Assembly (NCBI GenBank): GCA_032717465.1
Contig: CM064655.1
Location: 18,104,835-18,168,834, forward strand
Origin: Coenobita brevimanus
Lineage: Eukaryota; Arthropoda; Malacostraca; Decapoda; Coenobitidae
Direction of reading: 5' to 3'
Length of the DNA stretch: 64,000 nt
Shown here in pieces: positions 20,427-32,383 of the stretch. The position numbers and the translations under genes are program-made. Numbering within the stretch: position 1 is the stretch's first letter; each line of letters begins with the position of its first letter. A model generated the notes under the pieces. It was not told where the DNA came from and ran no database searches. It saw only the letters and a program-made list of their open reading frames with translations.

Positions 20427-22770
20427 TAAAATACAGCATAGTGTCCAATCACCTCCACCGGCAATTCACCATAGTGCCCCCGGAAACTCCCAGACACCCC
20501 AACAGGACCACAGGGAGGAGCAGCAGCAGCACACCGAGACGACGTGACAACGGCGCAAGTCAGCCAGGGCCGTACGCCCCTATGACTCGTAGCCGTCCCG
20601 CTGTCGCCATAGCAGGAATCCTGCACTGCCTTCAGGCCGAGGTTCCACAAATCCATCCCGGGGTGGAGCTATCTGTCCAGCTCCTACCAGCACTCCTAAG
20701 GAGTTGGCCTGTAGTCACTCCCGCCTTCTTCAGGAGTGTGCCAGTAGCCTCTCTGAAGGTTTCTTCCCTCTTGGGATGGCCGGTAGCCAGCCACCCCTCG
20801 CTAAGGAATCGGCCAGTAGCCGACCTGAGGGTAATAAGGAGACGGCCTGTAGTCGCTCCTGCCTTCGTCAGAAGGTGTCCTTCTGGAGATGGCCTGTAGC
20901 CGCTCCCACCTTCGTCAGATGGCTGGTAGCTGCTTCGAAGGCGTTGCCCCAGAGTCGGCCTGTAGCCGCTCTACACCCCTCCTGCAGGAATTGGCCTGTA
21001 GCCGCTCTCACCTTCGTCAGAAGGCCGGTAGCCGCTCCGAAGGCGTTGCCCCTGAGTTGGCCTGTAGCCGCTCCTCATTCCAGCTGAAGGAGTTGGCCTG
21101 TAGTCGCTCCCGCCTTCGTCAGATGGCCGGTAGCTGCTCCAAAGGTGTTGCCCTCGAGTCGGCCTGTAGTCGCTCCACACCCCTCCTGCAGGAGTCGGCC
21201 AGTAGCCGCTCCAACCTTCGTCAGATGGCTGGTATCTGCTCCAAAGGTGCACTGGTAACCATTCACCCTCTCAGGCAATGGCCAGTAGCCGGGCCTCGGC
21301 GCACTATGCTCACGCCCCTGGGAAGCCACGGCCAGTAGCTGGGCCCCACAGCCAGAAGCAGCTGAGGGAGCAGCCCTGCCGCCTCAGCATGAGACGAGTG
21401 TCCTGACCCCAGACGCAGAGGACGTAGGAGAGTAATAGAGAGGCCCTATAGCCTCCCCCGGCCTCTGCTTCCTACAACTGGCCCTGGAGAAGACCCACTT
21501 GACGGACCCTGATGCAGACTGGTGCCGCAGCCCCTCCCTGACGGCGCTGCCTAGCTCTGGGTGCTGCAGCCCTTGGGAACTCCAGGCCCTCCCCAGAACA
21601 CCCGGGCGGGACCTCCCTACGCCCTGATGGCGGAGGACCTCTGTCTCTGGCTGAGACCTGAATGAGAGGTTCAGGGAATAGTTCGGCCCCAGTCCTGAGG
21701 GCCATACTCCTGTTCCTAGCCCGGAAAGCAAGGGCCCCTTCGCCACCTGCAGCCCCGGATGAGAGAAGACGCCTCTGCGTGTAGTCCCGTGTCCTCTCAG
21801 CACGACCTCCCCTGGCAATGCCCCTGTCCCGGCAGAACTGCCACCGGCGTGTCTCCCCGCCGCACCTGCCGCCCAGTGACTTATGAGACAGCGATTGCGC
21901 CCTTAGTGTAGTGTAACCGTGACAAGGCAATAAAGTGCATTCATAGTACCAGACCAAGTGTTTACATGAAGTTGGAATAATGGTCTAATATACGATACGG
22001 CGGAACAGTGAATAACCCATGCAGAATCTAAGTGATAGTGAATAAGACCCATGTGCAACACCCCTCATATTGTAATAAGAGAATTACCCGAGCCGTGGAG
22101 TTTGTATTAATAATTTACCAAAAGTCCCTTGCTCTCAGAAAATAACAAATCGAACACGCTATCAATACCTCTGCCTCATACTACCATAAATACAATTAGA
22201 CCCCAGTGCCTTACACCCTCCCCTTGTGAGCCTCATCTCTAATTCCTCCACCCACACAGAAACCTCAGGCTATATTGAAATAAGAGAAACATCGACCCCA
22301 CAGAGCTTGTATTAATAATTAACGAAAAGTCCCTTGCTCTCAGGAAATAATAAGTTGAACGTGCTATCATTAGCCTCCGCCTCATACTACCATAATTACA
22401 ATTAGACCCCAGTGCCTTACGCCCTCCCCTAGTGAGCCGCACCAGTAACTCCTCCACGTGCACAGAGACAATGGATTGTACAAATTCTGCACACTCCCCC
22501 TCGAGTGTCATTTCAAGTGCATACTACCATAGTATCCTGCAAGATACTGATTATCTAGTTATAAATGTTCGTAGATGACCACAAATTGTGTTGTAACATC
22601 TGCTGTTGTCCCTTGTCTGACTGAGCAATACACGTGTAGAGGTTATTGCCTGGAGTTTTTGTGTCCTGCCTCTCTCTTATTTGTGCTAAACCCCGGTCTC
22701 AAAAGAGGACACCGCTACATGTTAGGTGTTCTAGGAACGAGAAGTTGAGCTTTAAACACCTAGCATTACA
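20427..22770 (+). repeat. E2 5' LTR (2344 bp)
   Basis: Starts TAAAATACAGCATAGTG and ends AACACCTAGCATTACA at 22770, followed by the PBS of E2. It is closely related to, and inverted relative to, the split LTR on the left. A CAATAAAG at about 21,929 is a possible polyadenylation signal. The segment TATTGATAGCGTG-type sequence occurs twice near 22,120-22,430, as in the left arm. Confidence 0.88.
20704..21338 (+). pseudogene. LTR-encoded ORF repeat region, E2 5' LTR
   Basis: Degraded units of the 102-bp type, with ACSRSHLRQ, AGSRSEGVAPE and similar phrases, open in pieces 20704-21087 and 20889-21338. The C-terminal arm further on (about 21,640-21,830) is no longer open: stops occur in the expected frame. 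Confidence 0.45.
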
Positions 22771-22771
22771 C

Positions 22772-22789
22772 TGGTGGACAGCGGTGGTT
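22772..22789 (+). promoter_or_regulatory. E2 tRNA primer-binding site
   Basis: TGGTGGACAGCGGTGGTT, one base after the LTR end; one or two changes from the E3 site. Confidence 0.8.
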
Positions 22790-22833
22790 CTTGACCCGGG
22801 TGTACGAGGGAGGTAGTAAGGAAATACCTGCAA

Positions 22834-24236
22834 AATGGCAACGAAACCAAACGTGCAATTGCCCAAGTTTGACCTATAACAACTGAAATGAAACTTAACA
22901 AATTAATCACAGTCCTGGCCGGCATTCGATCCCTGGCCCTCGGTTTGATATTCGTGCACGTTACCACTGAGCCAAAGAGAGGATCCCTGCTTTGGCTCTA
23001 GGCAACGCGGGCTTTTATACACCCCTCTTTTCTCCCCTTGGTGATTAATTTGGTGAGTTTCGAACACACAAGGTAGCGTAAGCAACAGAGGCCACCATAG
23101 GGAGGCTGCGGACCACACCAAAACAGCCCATCCCCGGGATGAGGGCAGGGATGCTGTCAGCTAACCAAAAACCAACATCAAATTGCCAACCAAGCCCCGC
23201 CTCACATCCCACACCACTGCCAACCAATGTAACAACTGAAATGAAACTTAACAAATTAATCACTGTCCTGGCCGAGATTCGATCTCGGGCCCCCGCTCTT
23301 GATATGCATGCACATTACCACTGAGCCAAAGAGAGGATCCCCGCTTTGCCTCTAGGCAATGCAAGCTTTTATACACCGCATTACAGACCCCGACCAGTAT
23401 GATGTGCACACATATCTGGCGATTATCAAACCCTTGCTAGATATTGGTTTTGATAATGATCAACAAAAAATCGCAGTCACACTCCCACTACTGGGCAAAG
23501 CAGCGGCGAACATAGCACCAAAAGTCGTTTCGGAGCTCACCTGGCAGAACTTCACAACGTTTGTGATTCAGGCCATCACCCCATCACTAGGGAGAGTGGT
23601 GGCACTATCCCAACTGGATAGTCTTACGTTTGACGGGAATCTAGACGATACCCTAATTCAGGCAAGACGTCTGGTTAATGCTGCCTACCCGGAGGCAGAT
23701 GAAGACCCGGGATCAGTATACTTTTAACACTCTTCTGAGAGTGCTTCCCAGAGTTGTAAAAGAACACTTCACTATCCATGACCCGACTGGAGACATGGAT
23801 AGAGACATCTAGCTTACACGACGCCTCCTGACCACCTGCCCAACACCCCAGCAGATCAATGTGGTGAAAAAGTTTCCCACACAGACCCCGGCTCCCCCAG
23901 TCAAGCCACGTCCACCCATGCCTCACACCATCCCCACCCTAGTGCCGAGCCCACCTAGAGCACACCCCATGTGCCGGCGCCCCGCCCACAGGGAAAACCC
24001 TAACCTGATCTTGGTGAATCCCTGGGAATTTACAGCCTGCAGCTCCCGTTGTCCCTTGCATGACATACAGGACCAGTTAAAGGCTGCACGCCACAAGCCT
24101 ACTACCCCAGGTTCACGCAAAGTGTCCTCACTGGAGGGCGAGGTCCTCGAGGACGAACTGCCACCCGTAGAGGAGACCGATCCTGGGGAACAGGAGCAGG
24201 AGCAGGAAGAAGGAGGCCCCAGATAGCTGGATTTTT
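22834..24236 (+). pseudogene. E2 gag, interrupted by a SINE-like insertion
   Basis: Starts ATGGCAACGAAACC at 22834, is broken after KFD by the insertion 22875-23385, resumes DPDQYDVHTYLAIIKPLLDI at 23386 and runs to about 23,800 with a frameshift near 23,705. A second open part, 23861-24226, carries the proline-rich spacer, NPWEFTACSSRCPLHDIQDQ and an acidic stretch, ending at a CAG-to-TAG nonsense change two codons before the shift site GGATTTTTAGG (about 24,229). Confidence 0.82.
22875..23385 (-). mobile_element. Composite tRNA-like SINE insertion (511 bp) with GACC target duplication
   Basis: GACC occurs at 22871-22874 and 23386-23389 and gag reads across when the insert is removed. It contains two direct copies (about 22,877-23,025 and 23,230-23,378) of a unit with AACTGAAATGAAACTTAACA. 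On the minus strand each copy has a pol III A-box-like TGGCTCAGTGGTAA and a B-box-like GGATCGAATGCC, spaced as in a tRNA. The acceptor ends do not pair, so it is a tRNA-derived repeat, not a tRNA gene. The arrangement (two similar ends around a 200-bp middle) could be a SINE dimer or a terminal-repeat miniature element. Confidence 0.65.
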
Positions 24237-27200
24237 AGGCCCGCTTCCGCACCAGACCACAGTGGCGGGGGCCATTATCCCCAAGTATAGCCCCCCAGTG
24301 TACCACAAGATGAAATTGAACGGCGTGAAGGCCAGACTTCTAGTGGATACGGAAGCAGCCAGATCCTGCCTTTACAGCCACTACTTCTCCTGTCATAGAT
24401 CAACCTTTGGCCCACTCCGCCCCACAGCCATCCACCTTGTGGATGTGGGGGATGGCCACCTGCCCATCCGTGGGGAGACATGGGCCCTATAGGTCGACAC
24501 CCACCAGCTGGTGTCGACCCAGCACCAGTTTATAATTTTTGACTCTTCCTGCTGGAGCTACGACGGGTACTTGGGATTGGACTTACTCCAGAAGCTAGGA
24601 GCCACAATAGATTGCCGCTACCGGCAGCTCCAGTTCCGTGCCCCACTCAACACCACCCAGGCCGTCTGCACCTGTATGCCACGGGGCCGGAAGACTCACC
24701 CCCTCCCTCTCCCCCCTCCTCCATCCCCTCCCGTGCCCCCTCCCACCCCCCTCCCTTTTTCCTCACTGCTGTTTCTGTCGCCATTACCATTCCCCCTCAT
24801 CATGAGGCCTGGGTGCCTCTAAACCGGCCCTCTGGCCTCTCTGTCTTATTCTCCCCCCTCCTGCTGCCGGGAGCTCTCTCTTGGCCTGCCTTTTATCTCT
24901 GACTTTCCTTCCCCCGCATCACACAGCAGTCTGCATTGCTAACCTTGCCCCTTCCCCCCCTCACCCTCTCGAAAGGGCTCATAATCGGAGAGATGGAAGA
25001 AGCTGAGCCCTGTGCCCCATCCCCCTCCCACTCCCCTGCCCCCCTGCCACCCATCCCTGACCATCTTTCCGCTCATCAGTCAGACACCCTATGCCGCCTT
25101 CTCCTGGATTTCCAGGATCTGTTCGTGGCAGGACCAGCAGACATAGGGCACACCACTTACCTGTCGCACGAAATTCATGCGACAGGCTCACCGATTCGAC
25201 AACCTTCTTGATGGAAGAACCCTAGACAGCGGGAAGAGGAGGACCATCAAGTGTAGGAAATGATAGAGGCCGGCATCATTTCCCCCTCCACCAGCCCCTG
25301 GTCCTCCCCTGTTGTCCTAGTGAAAAGGAAGGACAGCACGATGCAATTCTGCATTGACTACCGCCGCCTTAACGACATAACCATCAAAGATGCCACTCCC
25401 CTCCCTTGAATCGACGATTCCTTAGATTTCCTGTATGGAGCGTCCTGGTTCTCCACCCTGGACCTCCAGTCTGGATATTGGAAAGTCCCTGTGCGACAAG
25501 AAGACCGAGGCAAAACAGCCTTCTCAACAAGTAACGGCAAGCATTATGAGTTTAATGTTTTGCCGTTCGGTCTCTGCAATGCCCCCACCATCTTTTCCAG
25601 GCTGATGGAATCTGTCCTCAGGAGCCTTACATGGGAAATATGCCTGGCGTACTTAGACAACGTCATAGTCTTTAGCCAAACCTGGGCCGACCACCTGCAA
25701 TGCCTCCGCTGAGTTTTAACCAAAATTCATCAGGCAGACCTCAAACTCCGGCCCTCTAAGTGCGTCCTGGCCGCTCAGACCATCTTGTTCCTGGGACATG
25801 TTATCTCTCAGGCAGGAATCTCCCCCGACCCCGACAAGCTCCGCACCATTGTGGACATACTCCCGCCACAGGACGTCCATGGCATCCGTGCCTTCCTAGG
25901 CTTGACGTCTTACTACCGCCATTTTGTAAACGGGCCTACATCGCCAAACCTTTCCATGACCTGACCCGAAAGGGGGAACCGTTCCTCTGGACGGACGAGA
26001 GACGTGCTGCTTTTCAGCAATTAAAAGACAAACTCGTCTCCGCCCCCATCGTAGCTTTCCCTGATTATACCCTCCTCTTCCGCCTCTACACCAATGTCTC
26101 CCTCTCCGCCATAGGTGCTGTGTTAGCACAAGTCCAGGAGGGCCACGAGCACATCATCACCTGCACAAGTCGTACCCTGTATCAGGCGTAGAGAAATTAC
26201 GTCACCACTAAACGGGAATGCCTAGGCATAGTATGGGCCCTCCAGCACTTCAGAGCATATCTCTCCGGAACTCAGGTCACCATCATCCCGGACCACCAGT
26301 CCCTCCAGTGGTTATGACAATCAGATTCCCACAATGCGCGAGACCTTAGAAGAATTTAATTATGACATCTCCTACAGACCAGGCAAACTCCATACCAAAG
26401 CGGACGCACTTTCCCGGCTCCCCATCCATGCCATCCAGCTGGAAACAGACCTCCTGCAGCAGCAGCACTGCAAGGAGCGACTCCCATGGATTCCTCCCCA
26501 CTTGTTCAAAAAACTATACCGGCAGGGCGACCACCTCCTAACCCCCTCCGGTCATATCCTCCTGGCCCCTGATACCGCTCTCATTGCCTTACGCCACCTT
26601 TATGCTCATAGCGGCGTCCATCTGGGTACCAAAAAATTGCTGCAAGTGTTCAGTGACACGTACTGGGCACCAAACCCCTCCACTCTCGCCAAGGAAATTA
26701 CAGGTATTCAAAGTTGCCGCGCCTGTGTGCTTGGGAAGGACATCACAAGGACCGCAGGACCATCGGGCCACATTACTGCCCACAAACCCTGGCAGCTCCT
26801 AGTAATCAACGTGGTACGGCCTCTACCCCCAAAATTGGGTTACAAGTACGTGATCACGTTCGTGGACACTTATTCAAAATTCGTCGTGGCCTGCCCAGCC
26901 AAGGAACATCACGCTGTCACAGTAGCAGACGCCCTCCTCCAACACGTCTTCCCCTACTTTGGCATTCCCCAGGCCATCCACTCGGACAACACCCCCGAGT
27001 TCACTGGAAAGGTCTGGGAGGAACTCGCAAAAATCTTCGGGTACAATATCTCCCACTCCTCCTCCTACTGGCCACAAGGAAATGCAGTGTGTGAATGCAG
27101 CCATCGTACCCTTATGAACCAACTCTGCACACGCATCGAAGCCACTAAAGACGACGACTGGCCTGCTCACTTGAAAATTGTCCAATGGGGCATCAACTCC

Positions 27201-28248
27201 TGCCCCAGAGAAGATGGAGTTTCGCCATATGAGTGGATCTTCGGTGAGATACCCCTCCTACTGCCCCTTCAGCAACACTTATAACCACCTTCCTCCGCTC
27301 CCGCAACAGACCCGCTACACCACCTTAAAAGCCGATTGGTACACCTGCAGAATAACATGGACCTCAGCCCCGACACAGCATCCAACCCCTACCGACCTGG
27401 CGACACCGTCATGGTCGCTCAACTCCCCACCCCGCACAAGCTCGCACTCCACTTCACGGGACCTCACACTATCACCCGGGTCCCCAACCCCAATCAAGTT
27501 ACCGTTGATTACCATGGCGCCCCTCGCACTCTCCGAAACCGCCACATGTGGCCCTTCGCACTCCTGCCCCTACTGCCCCAGCCCCACACCCCATCCCTCC
27601 TCCTGCCCCAGCGCCGCCCCCCCCTTCCACCTATGAGTGCTACATTTCCTCCTCTCCATCCCCCACCCCCTCCACCCCTCCTACCACCTCCACCTCCCCT
27701 GCCACCACCCCATCCCGCACCTCACCTGACAGCTCACCTGCACCACCAACCTCCCACCGCTCTCCCTCACCACCTCCTCCTGCCATCCCATCTGCTACGT
27801 CCAGCTCCACGTGTCCCACCCATACCACCACACCACCACCCCTGCCCACCCCCACCTCCTCCCACCCACCACCCCTACACACACCCACTCCCACCTCCTC
27901 ACACCCCACCTCACCAACCCCATGCCCAACGGCATGTGCTTCCCGCCCCCGCCCACCCCGCACATCCGCCTCCCCACCCACACTGACCCTGAAAACTACA
28001 ACCACCTGCTCTGGCCACCTGTCACGCCCACGCGTCCGATACACCCACTCTCCCACCCCACCTGCTTCCTCGCAACTTCACACTGCCATGCTACACCAGG
28101 CCCAAATCCCGGCCACCTGTACTCCCCAGAGACCCTATGCCACATTACCCCGGCACAAAATCCGACACCTATCCTCGGTGTCCAGTATTCAGCATTACAC
28201 CACACCACCAACAACAACCACGACAATGAGAATCTGACAGGCTATATG
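24237..28248 (+). pseudogene. E2 pol with altered active sites
   Basis: Protease reads VDTEAARSCLYS, with Glu for the Gly of DTG. RT reads LPFGLCNAPTIFSRLM and AYLDNVIVFS, the second catalytic Asp being Asn. RNase H reads LYTNVSLSAIGAV, Asn for the first catalytic Asp. Integrase reads LVINVVRPLPPK, Asn for the first Asp of D,D-35-E, while IHSDNTPEF and the Glu position (CECSHRT) remain. The zinc-binding region (HLYAHSGVHLGTKK, CRACVLGKD) and a GPY/F-like segment (LHFTGPHTITRVPNPNQVTV) are visible. The proline-rich linker runs 27,540-28,000 and the tail domain is cut off after its first residues. The four changes are each a G-to-A on the sense strand. Confidence 0.88.
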
Positions 28249-28452
28249 GGCTGCGTGACATAGGGGCGCATGGCCCGGGCTGACATATGTCGTTGTTGCC
28301 GAGGGTTGTTCCGACTGGTGGCGGCTACCCCGTGGGGTCCGTGTGGGGGTGTTGGCATGTTCCCGGGCATACTGGGCTGTATCTTGCTTGCCCCGTTGTC
28401 GGGGGCATTATGGTATACTTCGGGGACACTGTTCTGTAAGTCATGCATTTTA
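28249..28452 (-). repeat. Inverted family-V LTR start fragment (204 bp)
   Basis: On the minus strand it starts TAAAATGCATGACTTAC at 28452 and matches the first 200 bp of the E3 LTR (CGAAGTATACCATAATGC and TATGTCAGCCCGGGCC sections). It directly joins E2, which lies on plus, so the junction is a rearrangement rather than a normal 3' LTR. Confidence 0.8.
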
Positions 28453-28550
28453 CCGGGATTACTCGAGACGTTTTGTACCACCAGCACCATGCCAATGGCG
28501 GGATTGTACGGGTTAATCTATGAAGTCTATCCAAACAGAGATCTAACTTT

Positions 28551-28872
28551 TTAACCCCTACGCACCAGTTGACTTGTATAGTTGTCACGATTTTAGGCAC
28601 AGGGCAACACTGGTTGACGTGTATAGCCACAAGCGTCTTCCCGCCACCCTTTGAACTTTAACTTATCCTTACTCATCGACGGGACCACCTGCAGACGTGG
28701 GGATACTTTCATTTGAAAGAGAAAGAGTTGGTGAATCTTGTGTTTTTTTCTCAAGCTGTTATAGTCTGCTAAGTATTAGGGTCTGAAGTAAGGGTATTTT
28801 TTTCAAAATCACGGAACTCCCCTGCAGGGAGGAGCGTGCAACATTGGAAAACCCCCGGCATGTAGGTGTTAA
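28551..28872. mobile_element. TTAA-flanked MITE (314 bp) inside mariner
   Basis: TTAA at 28551-28554 and 28869-28872. Internal ends are CCCCTACGCACC and, on the other strand, CACCTACATGCC, a short imperfect inverted repeat. Mariner copy 2 has ACATTTTAAACAGCAC at the same place without the insert. TTAA duplication plus C-rich ends fits the piggyBac superfamily. No ORF. Confidence 0.6.
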
Positions 28873-29031
28873 ATAATTTACCAACTAGCCAGCTTAGCAC
28901 AATCGCAATTGAAGCCCTGTGTAGCTGTGACTTTGGGCTTTAGTCTTAACATTAGTCTCACCACGTTATGTCACCTAGTCATCGAGGTACACACGCTGTG
29001 AATGGTGTGTTTAATGTTTAATGCACTTGTT

Positions 29032-29884
29032 GCAAGTAAAACAAAGAAGGAACTTGAAGAGCAACATGTTTGCAAGCATTTATTTCAAATTGGGAAATAC
29101 TTTTACAGAGACTTTTCAAATGATGCAACAGGCTTATGGAGAGGATTGTTGAGCTGTAGGCAATGTCTCAAGTGATTCCAGCGGTTCAGTTCAGGAAAAA
29201 CATCCACCAAAGACAATCTCAAATCTGGAGACCTTCCACGTCGAGAGACAAGATCATATTAAGCAAATGCCTGCTGTGATCCGTGATAACTGTCGCCTGA
29301 CTATCCATGAAGTTTCTGAAGAATCAGGCATCTGTAAAAGCTGGTGCCACAAGATTTTAACCCCCCAAACTGAAGGTGCATCATGTTGCCACAAAATTTG
29401 TATCATGTCTGCTGACAGGTGAGCCAAAAAAAAAGAACCATATCAGTCAGTCAGGAACTGTTTGGCTGTTCAAATGCTGATGAAAACTTTCTGAAAAATC
29501 TCATAACAGGTGATGAAAAGTGTACAGCTACGGTGTCGAAACAAAAAGGCAGTCATCGCAATGGGCTGGAACATTGTCAGTGCAACCAAGAAAAGCACAA
29601 CAGTCATTCAAATTTGAAGGTGATGTTGATCATCTTTTTTTATTGGATGGGCGTCATTCATCATGATTTTATTTTACTTTGACGTCCTGAAGCCTTTGCA
29701 GGAGGCAATGCGAAGGAAGAAGCCTAAGGTGCAGGCAAACAAAACCTGAATGCTGCACCATGACAATGCACCTACTCATGTTGCTCCTTATCCATGACTT
29801 TTTGACAAAGCACGAGACAACTATCGTTTTCCAGCTGCCCTACTCTCCACATGGCCTCTGCAGACCCCCCCCCTCCCCCCAAGT
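29032..29884 (+). pseudogene. Mariner transposase remnant (copy 1)
   Basis: Read across several frames: the helix-turn-helix start (KLGKYFYRDFSN-like, then QQAYGEDC), linker, and a part open at 29419-29682 with RTISVSQELFGCSNADENFL and LITGDEK, then SNLKVMLIIFFYWMGVIHHDF, and HDNAPTH-like sequence near 29,757. GDE and the HDNAP block are the family's catalytic-core landmarks (D,D34D). Many stops and frameshifts make it non-functional. Confidence 0.8.
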
Positions 29885-30185
29885 TTAACCCCTACACCGC
29901 AGGGATGTTTTTGCGCTCCTTGCGCGTCCTGTGAGGATATTCGCGCTCTGACTGATTTTTTAAAAATATTTGCCAAAAATCAGTTATTGGTCATAGAATA
30001 TTAAAATTACATACTAAAATGCCCGCCACCGGACCTCGCACCCCGCCACCCCCCACCCCACCACCGGGCCACCACCACCCCACCACCCCAGGAAGAGACA
30101 ACGGGGGGCTAATGACCCAGGGCAAGAGGGTCACCCACCCACCACTGACCCGTGCCCCTTTTCCCCACAACTGCCCCGACACCAG

Positions 30186-31181
30186 GTGAACCAGGATCGG
30201 AGACAACCTCACAGGCGGGCCAACCATCGACAGCAGTGGGGTGGGACTGAACAAGAGTCAGTCCCTAGTAACATTTTGGCGACGGCCATAGTTACACCCC
30301 TCAAGGGCAGGAGGCCCTTCAGTGAGCCACGAGGTGTCCCTACCTCTGCCACGTCCCGGGCAAGAGGTCCTACAGTGTGCCACGAGGGAGCAATACCCTC
30401 TGCCACATCCAGGGCAGGAGGCCCTTTGGTGCGCCACGAGGGGCCAGTACCCTCTGCCACATCCCAGGCAGGAGGCCCTACAGTGTGCCACGAGGGAGCA
30501 ATACCCTCTGCCACGTCCAGGGCAGGAGGCCCTTTGGTGCGCCACGAGGGGCCAGTACCCTCTGCCACATCCCGGGCAGGAGGCCCTACAGTATGCCACA
30601 AGGGAACAATACCCTCTGCCACATCCAGGGCAGGAGGCCCTTTGGTGCGCCACGAGGGGCCAGTACCCCCTGCCACATCCCGGGCAGGAGGCCCTACAGT
30701 GTGCCACGAGGGAGCAATACCCTCTGCCACATCCAGGGCAGGAGGCCCTTTGGTGCACCACGAGGGGCCAGTACCCCCTGCCACATCCCAGGCAGGAGGC
30801 CCTACAGTGTGCCACGAGGGAGCAATACCCTCTGCCACATCCAGGGCAGGAGGCCCTTTGGTGCACCACGAGGGGCCAGTACCTTCTGCCACATCCCGAG
30901 CAGGAGGCCCTACAGTGTGCCACAAGGGAGCAATACCCTCTTGCACGTCCAGGGCAGGAGGCCCTATAGTGTGCCACGAGAGGCCAGTACCCTCTGCCAT
31001 TCCAAGGGCAAGAGGCCCTAGTAGAAAGCGAAAAGTGGGTCCCAGGGTAAAGCAACCTGGAGCCATGGCTGTGACAGAGACAGGAGAGAGAGTCGCCTCT
31101 GTGCTGCCCTCCCTGTATGTAGGAGAGGACACGGTCTCCGTGTGCACTCCACCTTCGCGTTCCCCTGTGAGAATAGCTTGA
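30186..31181 (+). pseudogene. LTR-encoded ORF with alternating 18-residue repeats
   Basis: 331 open codons: arm with NHRQQWGGTEQESVPSN, then alternating repeats (GPTVCHEGAIPSATSRA and GPLVRHEGPVPSATSQA), then GERVASVLPSLYVGEDT. A frameshift near 31,165 ends it; the C-terminal arm continues in other frames (31219-31518 includes LLQLFGPSPEGHLSGRGPQT). The antisense strand is also open for long stretches, a result of the repeat's composition. Confidence 0.5.
30358..30995. repeat. 54-bp minisatellite, two alternating unit types (108-bp period)
   Basis: About 12 units. One type carries CCTACAGTGTGCCACGAGGG, the other CCTTTGGTGCGCCACGAGGG. Regular alternation points to amplification of a 108-bp dimer. 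Confidence 0.9.
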
Positions 31182-32383
31182 CACCACCCAGGAGAGTTGC
31201 CCTGAAGGTGTCACCAGAGTGGAGGCAAAGTCCGAGGCCGGACCTGCCTCCCACTCCTGGGAGATTCTTGTCTTCCCCGGGCACCAGCAGGAGACGAGGC
31301 CGCAGCCCAACCCTGACGGTGTGTCCCCTGGCAGACCACCACAGCCCCAGGACCCCCAGCAGACTACAGGCGAGGGTAACACTGACCCCCTCACCCCGTG
31401 GAGCCACCGATGCCAGACCCGCCTCCTCCAACTGTTTGGCCCCAGCCCCGAGGGCCACCTCTCAGGTCGAGGCCCCCAGACAGGCAGGCCTCCCTGCACC
31501 CCACCGACGAGACCCTGAGGTAAGGGTCTACCTTCAGGTCGAGGCCCCCAGACAGGAGGGCCTCCCTGCAACTCACCGACGGACCGGACCCGGGCAGTGA
31601 CTCCCCTGCGGGTAGTGTGTTGCCCGCCACAGGCAGAGTCCCCCTGAGGTCCTCCCCCTCGAACAGAGTGAATTAACCCAGGAAACACGGGTAAATCAGT
31701 GACGCCCTTTAGATCTAAGTAAACCCGAGAAAGAGGAACAGTGAACAGTGACAGAGTGACAATGTGATCCATATGAAACCAGCGGCTAATGTTATTTAAC
31801 CCAACAAACTCACACGTCTCTTAAAGGAAAGTAATTCAATAATAATAAGTAAAGTACTATCCCCCTCCCAGAATAAGGGAACTTCCCGTAAGTGTGAATG
31901 ACAGTCAGAGTGCGCGGGAGAACCTAAACCTGTGAAGAGTGTCGCCGCGGCGTTAACTGAGTTGAGTGTCATGATCCGCACCCTGCCTTTCTTATAGTAA
32001 TATTCCTCCCCCAGACTCTTAATCTTGTGTATTCCCCTTGCTACTGTGAATATAGATATTTTGGGTTAAATGAAAGACGATCATCCACACTTATAGAACT
32101 AAAGCCATTGTTATATGTGTATCATATCGTGTGTTGAGTACAGTTGTATTTCGTGTCATCCCAATCTAACTCTGTGTCCCTGTATATTATCCTAAATATC
32201 ACTCTGTATCATATTGTAACGGTTTTAGAATTAAGGCAATAGATGTGTTAAGGTATACTGCCTAGTTTTTATGTCCTGTTCCTTTGTTGGTGCTTTACTT
32301 TCGGTCCGGAAAGAGGACCCCGCTCAGTCGCTAGTGTTTTTAGGGCGAGGAGTCGACCTAAAAACACTCAGCATAACACATAC

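Larger units (their letters stand above)
22771..28248 (+). mobile_element. Family-V element E2, internal region (decayed, no 3' LTR)
   Basis: Runs from the PBS to a breakpoint at about 28,248 inside the tail domain, where an inverted LTR fragment takes over. It has many in-frame stops and altered catalytic residues in protease, RT, RNase H and integrase, so it is older or more heavily mutated than E3 and E4. Confidence 0.88.
30015..32378 (+). mobile_element. Family-V solo LTR (2364 bp) with CATAC target duplication
   Basis: Starts TAAAATGCCCGCC, ends CTCAGCATAACA; CATAC at 30010-30014 and 32379-32383. It has a 54-bp minisatellite in which two unit types alternate. Confidence 0.95.

Noticed and set aside
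22900..23345. Possible tRNA genes on the minus strand
   Set aside because: A- and B-box-like sequences are present but acceptor and anticodon stems do not pair, and the two copies sit in an insertion inside gag.
27540..28000. Proline-rich ORFs resembling extensin or collagen-like proteins (also 8592-9174, 39800-40270, 51280-51760)
   Set aside because: They are the linker at the end of pol in each family-V element, open in several frames because of CCN-rich composition.
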